Shown here piece after piece: positions 62,186-64,000 of a stretch of DNA of 64,000 nucleotides. Source of the stretch: Mycolicibacterium neworleansense (lineage in GTDB: Bacteria; Actinomycetota; Actinomycetes; Mycobacteriales; Mycobacteriaceae). The number at the start of each line of letters is the position of its first letter. The stretch's first letter is position 1. Both the position numbers and the translations under genes were made by a program. The DNA is taken from positions 1,984,001 through 2,048,000 of the forward strand of contig NZ_CWKH01000001.1 in the NCBI RefSeq assembly GCF_001245615.1, given 5' to 3'. The notes under the pieces were generated by a model, which was not told the DNA's origin, made no database searches, and saw nothing but the letters and a program-made list of their open reading frames with translations.

Positions 62186-63346
62186 TCAGTCGACCCGGTG
62201 CAGTGCCTCAGGCGTGAGATCGGCCAGTGTCGGATACCCGTCGACTCCCATGATCAGATCGGTCTCGGCGAGCAGCGACCGCAGCACATGCACGATTCCG
62301 TCGGCCCCACCCAGCGCCAGCCCGTAGGCATACGGCCGGCCGACGCCGACCGCGGTGGCCCCCAGCGCCAGCGCCTTGACGATGTCGGCGCCGTTGCGGA
62401 TCCCAGAGTCGAACAACACGGGCAGCCCGTCGGCGGCCTCCACCACACCGGGCAGGCAGTCGATCGCGGGCAGGCCGCCGTTGGCTTGGCGCCCACCATG
62501 ATTGGAGCAGTAGATGCCATCGACGCCACCGTCCTTGGCCCGGCGGACGTCATCGGGGTGGCAGATCCCCTTGAGGATCAGCGGCAGCTTGGTCAGTGAC
62601 CGCAGCCACGGTAGGTCGTCCCAGGTGAGCGGATTGCCGAACAGGCTGACCCAGCGCAGAACGGTGGCCTGCGGGTTCTCCTCGGGCGGCTGTTGCAGGC
62701 CGGCCCGGAACACCGGGTCGCTGGTGTAGTTGGCCAGGCACTTGCCGCGCAGCTGCGGGAAGTTCGAGGTGGCCAGATCCCGGGGACGCCAGCCCGGCAC
62801 CCAGGTGTCGAGCGTGACGACGATGCCCTTGAACCCGGCCTTCTCGGCGCGTTGCACCAGGCTGGCCGCCAGATCCCGGTCGGTCGGTGTGTACAGCTGG
62901 AAAAAACCTGGGGTGTCACCGAATTCGGCGGCGACGTCTTCCAGCGGGTCCTCGGTCAGGGTGGACAGCACCATCGGCACCCCGGTACGCGCGGCGGCGC
63001 GGGCACCGGCCAGATCTCCGTGACCGTCCTGCCCGCAGATGCCGAGCACCCCGATCGGCGCCATGAACAACGGCGACGGCAGCTTGAGCCCGAACAGGTC
63101 GACGGAGAGGTCTCGGTCCCGGTGGGCGTTGAACATGCGCGGCATCAGACCCCATCGGTCGAATGCGGTGCGGTTGACCTGCTGGGTGCGTTCGTCGCCG
63201 GCTCCTCCGGCCACATAGGACCAGATCGAGGCCGGCATGGCGGCTTGGGCTTTGGCCTCCAGTCCCGCGTAGTCCATCGGCATGGTCGGCAGCACGCCGG
63301 ACAGCCCCTGCAGGTAGATCTCGAGTTGGTAATCGCCGTATGCCAT
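62186..63346 (-). CDS. FMN-dependent alpha-hydroxy-acid oxidase (lactate 2-monooxygenase-like)
   Basis: This is a 386-residue TIM-barrel flavoenzyme. FMN and active-site motifs are [20 protein letters not shown], the [15 protein letters not shown] segment (typical of lactate 2-monooxygenase) and the catalytic His and Arg in [19 protein letters not shown]. It oxidises a 2-hydroxy acid such as lactate. I chose ATG 63346 (MAYGDYQLE). A truncated relative is represented by the remnant at 24498-24655. The gene ends beside the long hairpin. Independent operon. Confidence 0.92.
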   Translation of the reverse strand: MAYGDYQLEIYLQGLSGVLPTMPMDYAGLEAKAQAAMPASIWSYVAGGAGDERTQQVNRTAFDRWGLMPRMFNAHRDRDLSVDLFGLKLPSPLFMAPIGVLGICGQDGHGDLAGARAAARTGVPMVLSTLTEDPLEDVAAEFGDTPGFFQLYTPTDRDLAASLVQRAEKAGFKGIVVTLDTWVPGWRPRDLATSNFPQLRGKCLANYTSDPVFRAGLQQPPEENPQATVLRWVSLFGNPLTWDDLPWLRSLTKLPLILKGICHPDDVRRAKDGGVDGIYCSNHGGRQANGGLPAIDCLPGVVEAADGLPVLFDSGIRNGADIVKALALGATAVGVGRPYAYGLALGGADGIVHVLRSLLAETDLIMGVDGYPTLADLTPEALHRVD

Positions 63347-63394
63347 GACGGCTACCTTGCCATCCCGGAGCCGTCCGGGACCTCGCACCCGGTC

Positions 63395-64000
63395 TCAGCC
63401 GGCGGTGTCGGCCTCGGCTTTTGCCAACTCGGCCTTCCATTGCCGGAAAGTCTCCTCGGTACGCCCGCGACGCCAGTACCCCGAGATTGAGGCGGCCCAT
63501 TTCGCGGCGACGCCGCGTTCCTTACGGATGTAGGGACGCAGGTTGTGCATGACGGCCTGCGCCTCACCGTGGATGAACACCTGCACCTGACCCGGCAGCC
63601 AGGTAGCGTCCTTCACGGCGGCGATCAACGGCGCGTTGTCTCCGGAATGGTCGTCACCAACCAGGTCGGCGCGGCCACCCCGGTGGATCCAGTTGACCTC
63701 GACGCCGGCGGGGGCGGTGAGTTGGACTTCGTCATGCGAGTCGGCCACCTCGATGAAAACTTTGCCGATCGCGTCGGCGGGCAAGGCCTCCAGGGCGGCA
63801 CCGATGGCCGGCAGCGCCGATTCGTCACCGGCCAGCAGGTGCCAGTCGGCGGCCGGGTCGGGGTTGTAGGCACCACTGGGCCCCATCAGGTAGGCAGGTT
63901 GGCCCGGTACCGCCGACGCGGCCCAGGGTGCGGCCACACCCTGCTCACCGTGCACGACGAAGTCGATGGTGATCTCGCCACGCTCCGTGTCGAACTTGCG
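63395..64000 (-). CDS. viuB: Siderophore-interacting protein ViuB, C-terminal part (runs off the window edge)
   Basis: The last 201 residues of a flavin-containing siderophore-iron reductase are visible. They include WAASAVPGQPAYLMGPSGAY, the DWHLLAGDESALPAIGAALE segment that belongs to the SIP NAD(P)H-binding domain, and VQVFIHGEAQAVMHNLRPYI near the end. The frame is open through 64000, so the FAD-binding N-terminal domain lies beyond the window. The position after xerC matches Rv2895c (viuB), which releases iron from mycobactin-type siderophores. Confidence 0.92.
   Translation of the reverse strand, partial: RKFDTERGEITIDFVVHGEQGVAAPWAASAVPGQPAYLMGPSGAYNPDPAADWHLLAGDESALPAIGAALEALPADAIGKVFIEVADSHDEVQLTAPAGVEVNWIHRGGRADLVGDDHSGDNAPLIAAVKDATWLPGQVQVFIHGEAQAVMHNLRPYIRKERGVAAKWAASISGYWRRGRTEETFRQWKAELAKAEADTAG

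Overview
This is a high-GC actinobacterial chromosome segment, almost certainly from a rapidly growing Mycobacterium (Mycolicibacterium). The conserved genes follow the order of M. tuberculosis Rv2864c to Rv2895c as I remember it: penicillin-binding lipoprotein, GNAT protein, ispG, rip1, dxr, a DUF2631 protein, rlmN, cdsA, frr, pyrH, an Rv2887-type MarR regulator, amiC, tsf, rpsB, an M23 peptidase, an Rv2893-type F420 oxidoreductase, xerC and viuB. Accessory genes sit between these anchors. Homology statements come from reading the translated sequences; no database search was run.

Layout. 1-5.2 kb holds envelope and isoprenoid housekeeping genes, all on the minus strand, with ATGA coupling between dxr and rip1. 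5.3-11.5 kb holds an ECF41-type sigma factor divergent from an NmrA-like oxidoreductase, an F420/nitroreductase-type protein, a DUF4097 plus ribbon-helix-helix pair with a palindromic operator, an F420-dependent oxidoreductase, a photolyase and the DUF2631 membrane protein. 11.5-15.6 kb holds a thioesterase, an unknown protein, DUF427 and SRPBCC genes, and an EspI/MinD-like ATPase.

15.8-34.2 kb is a large catabolic island. A seven-gene minus-strand operon encodes an alpha/beta hydrolase, a Baeyer-Villiger-type monooxygenase, an SDR, an HpcH/HpaI aldolase, an MDR alcohol dehydrogenase, a P450 and a NIPSNAP-like protein. It is divergent from an SMP-30 lactonase and a thioesterase. Beyond these lie a second P450 with its ferredoxin, two paralogous TetR regulators, a GH3 glycosidase, a CaiB CoA-transferase, an APH-like kinase, an aldehyde dehydrogenase and a SnoaL-like protein. 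A bipartite motif, GTGACA (or CTTTACA) then exactly 14 nt then TGTAAA(G/C), recurs five times, once in each of five intergenic regions. Four of these lie in the island and one lies upstream of the DUF427 gene at 13 kb. I infer a single regulon, and a plausible route of hydroxylation, ketone formation, ring expansion to a lactone, hydrolysis and CoA activation of an alicyclic substrate. The substrate is unknown. A scar at 24.5-24.8 kb preserves the 3' ends of two genes decapitated by one deletion.

34.2-40.8 kb returns to core genes (rlmN, cdsA, frr, pyrH) with a LysR/EamA insertion. It also carries a methyltransferase divergent from the MarR regulator, with a duplicated perfect or near-perfect operator between them. 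40.8-50.4 kb holds glycerate kinase, a DUF350/ATP-grasp/small-membrane-protein trio, a copper amine oxidase with an amino acid permease, and a MacB-like ABC exporter. 50.5-64 kb holds amiC, two further F420 oxidoreductases, tsf-rpsB with a strong terminator, an M23 peptidase, xerC, a TetR/MpaB-like oxygenase/acyl-CoA dehydrogenase operon, a lactate-oxidase-like flavoenzyme and the 3' part of viuB. I saw no tRNA, rRNA, insertion sequence or CRISPR array.
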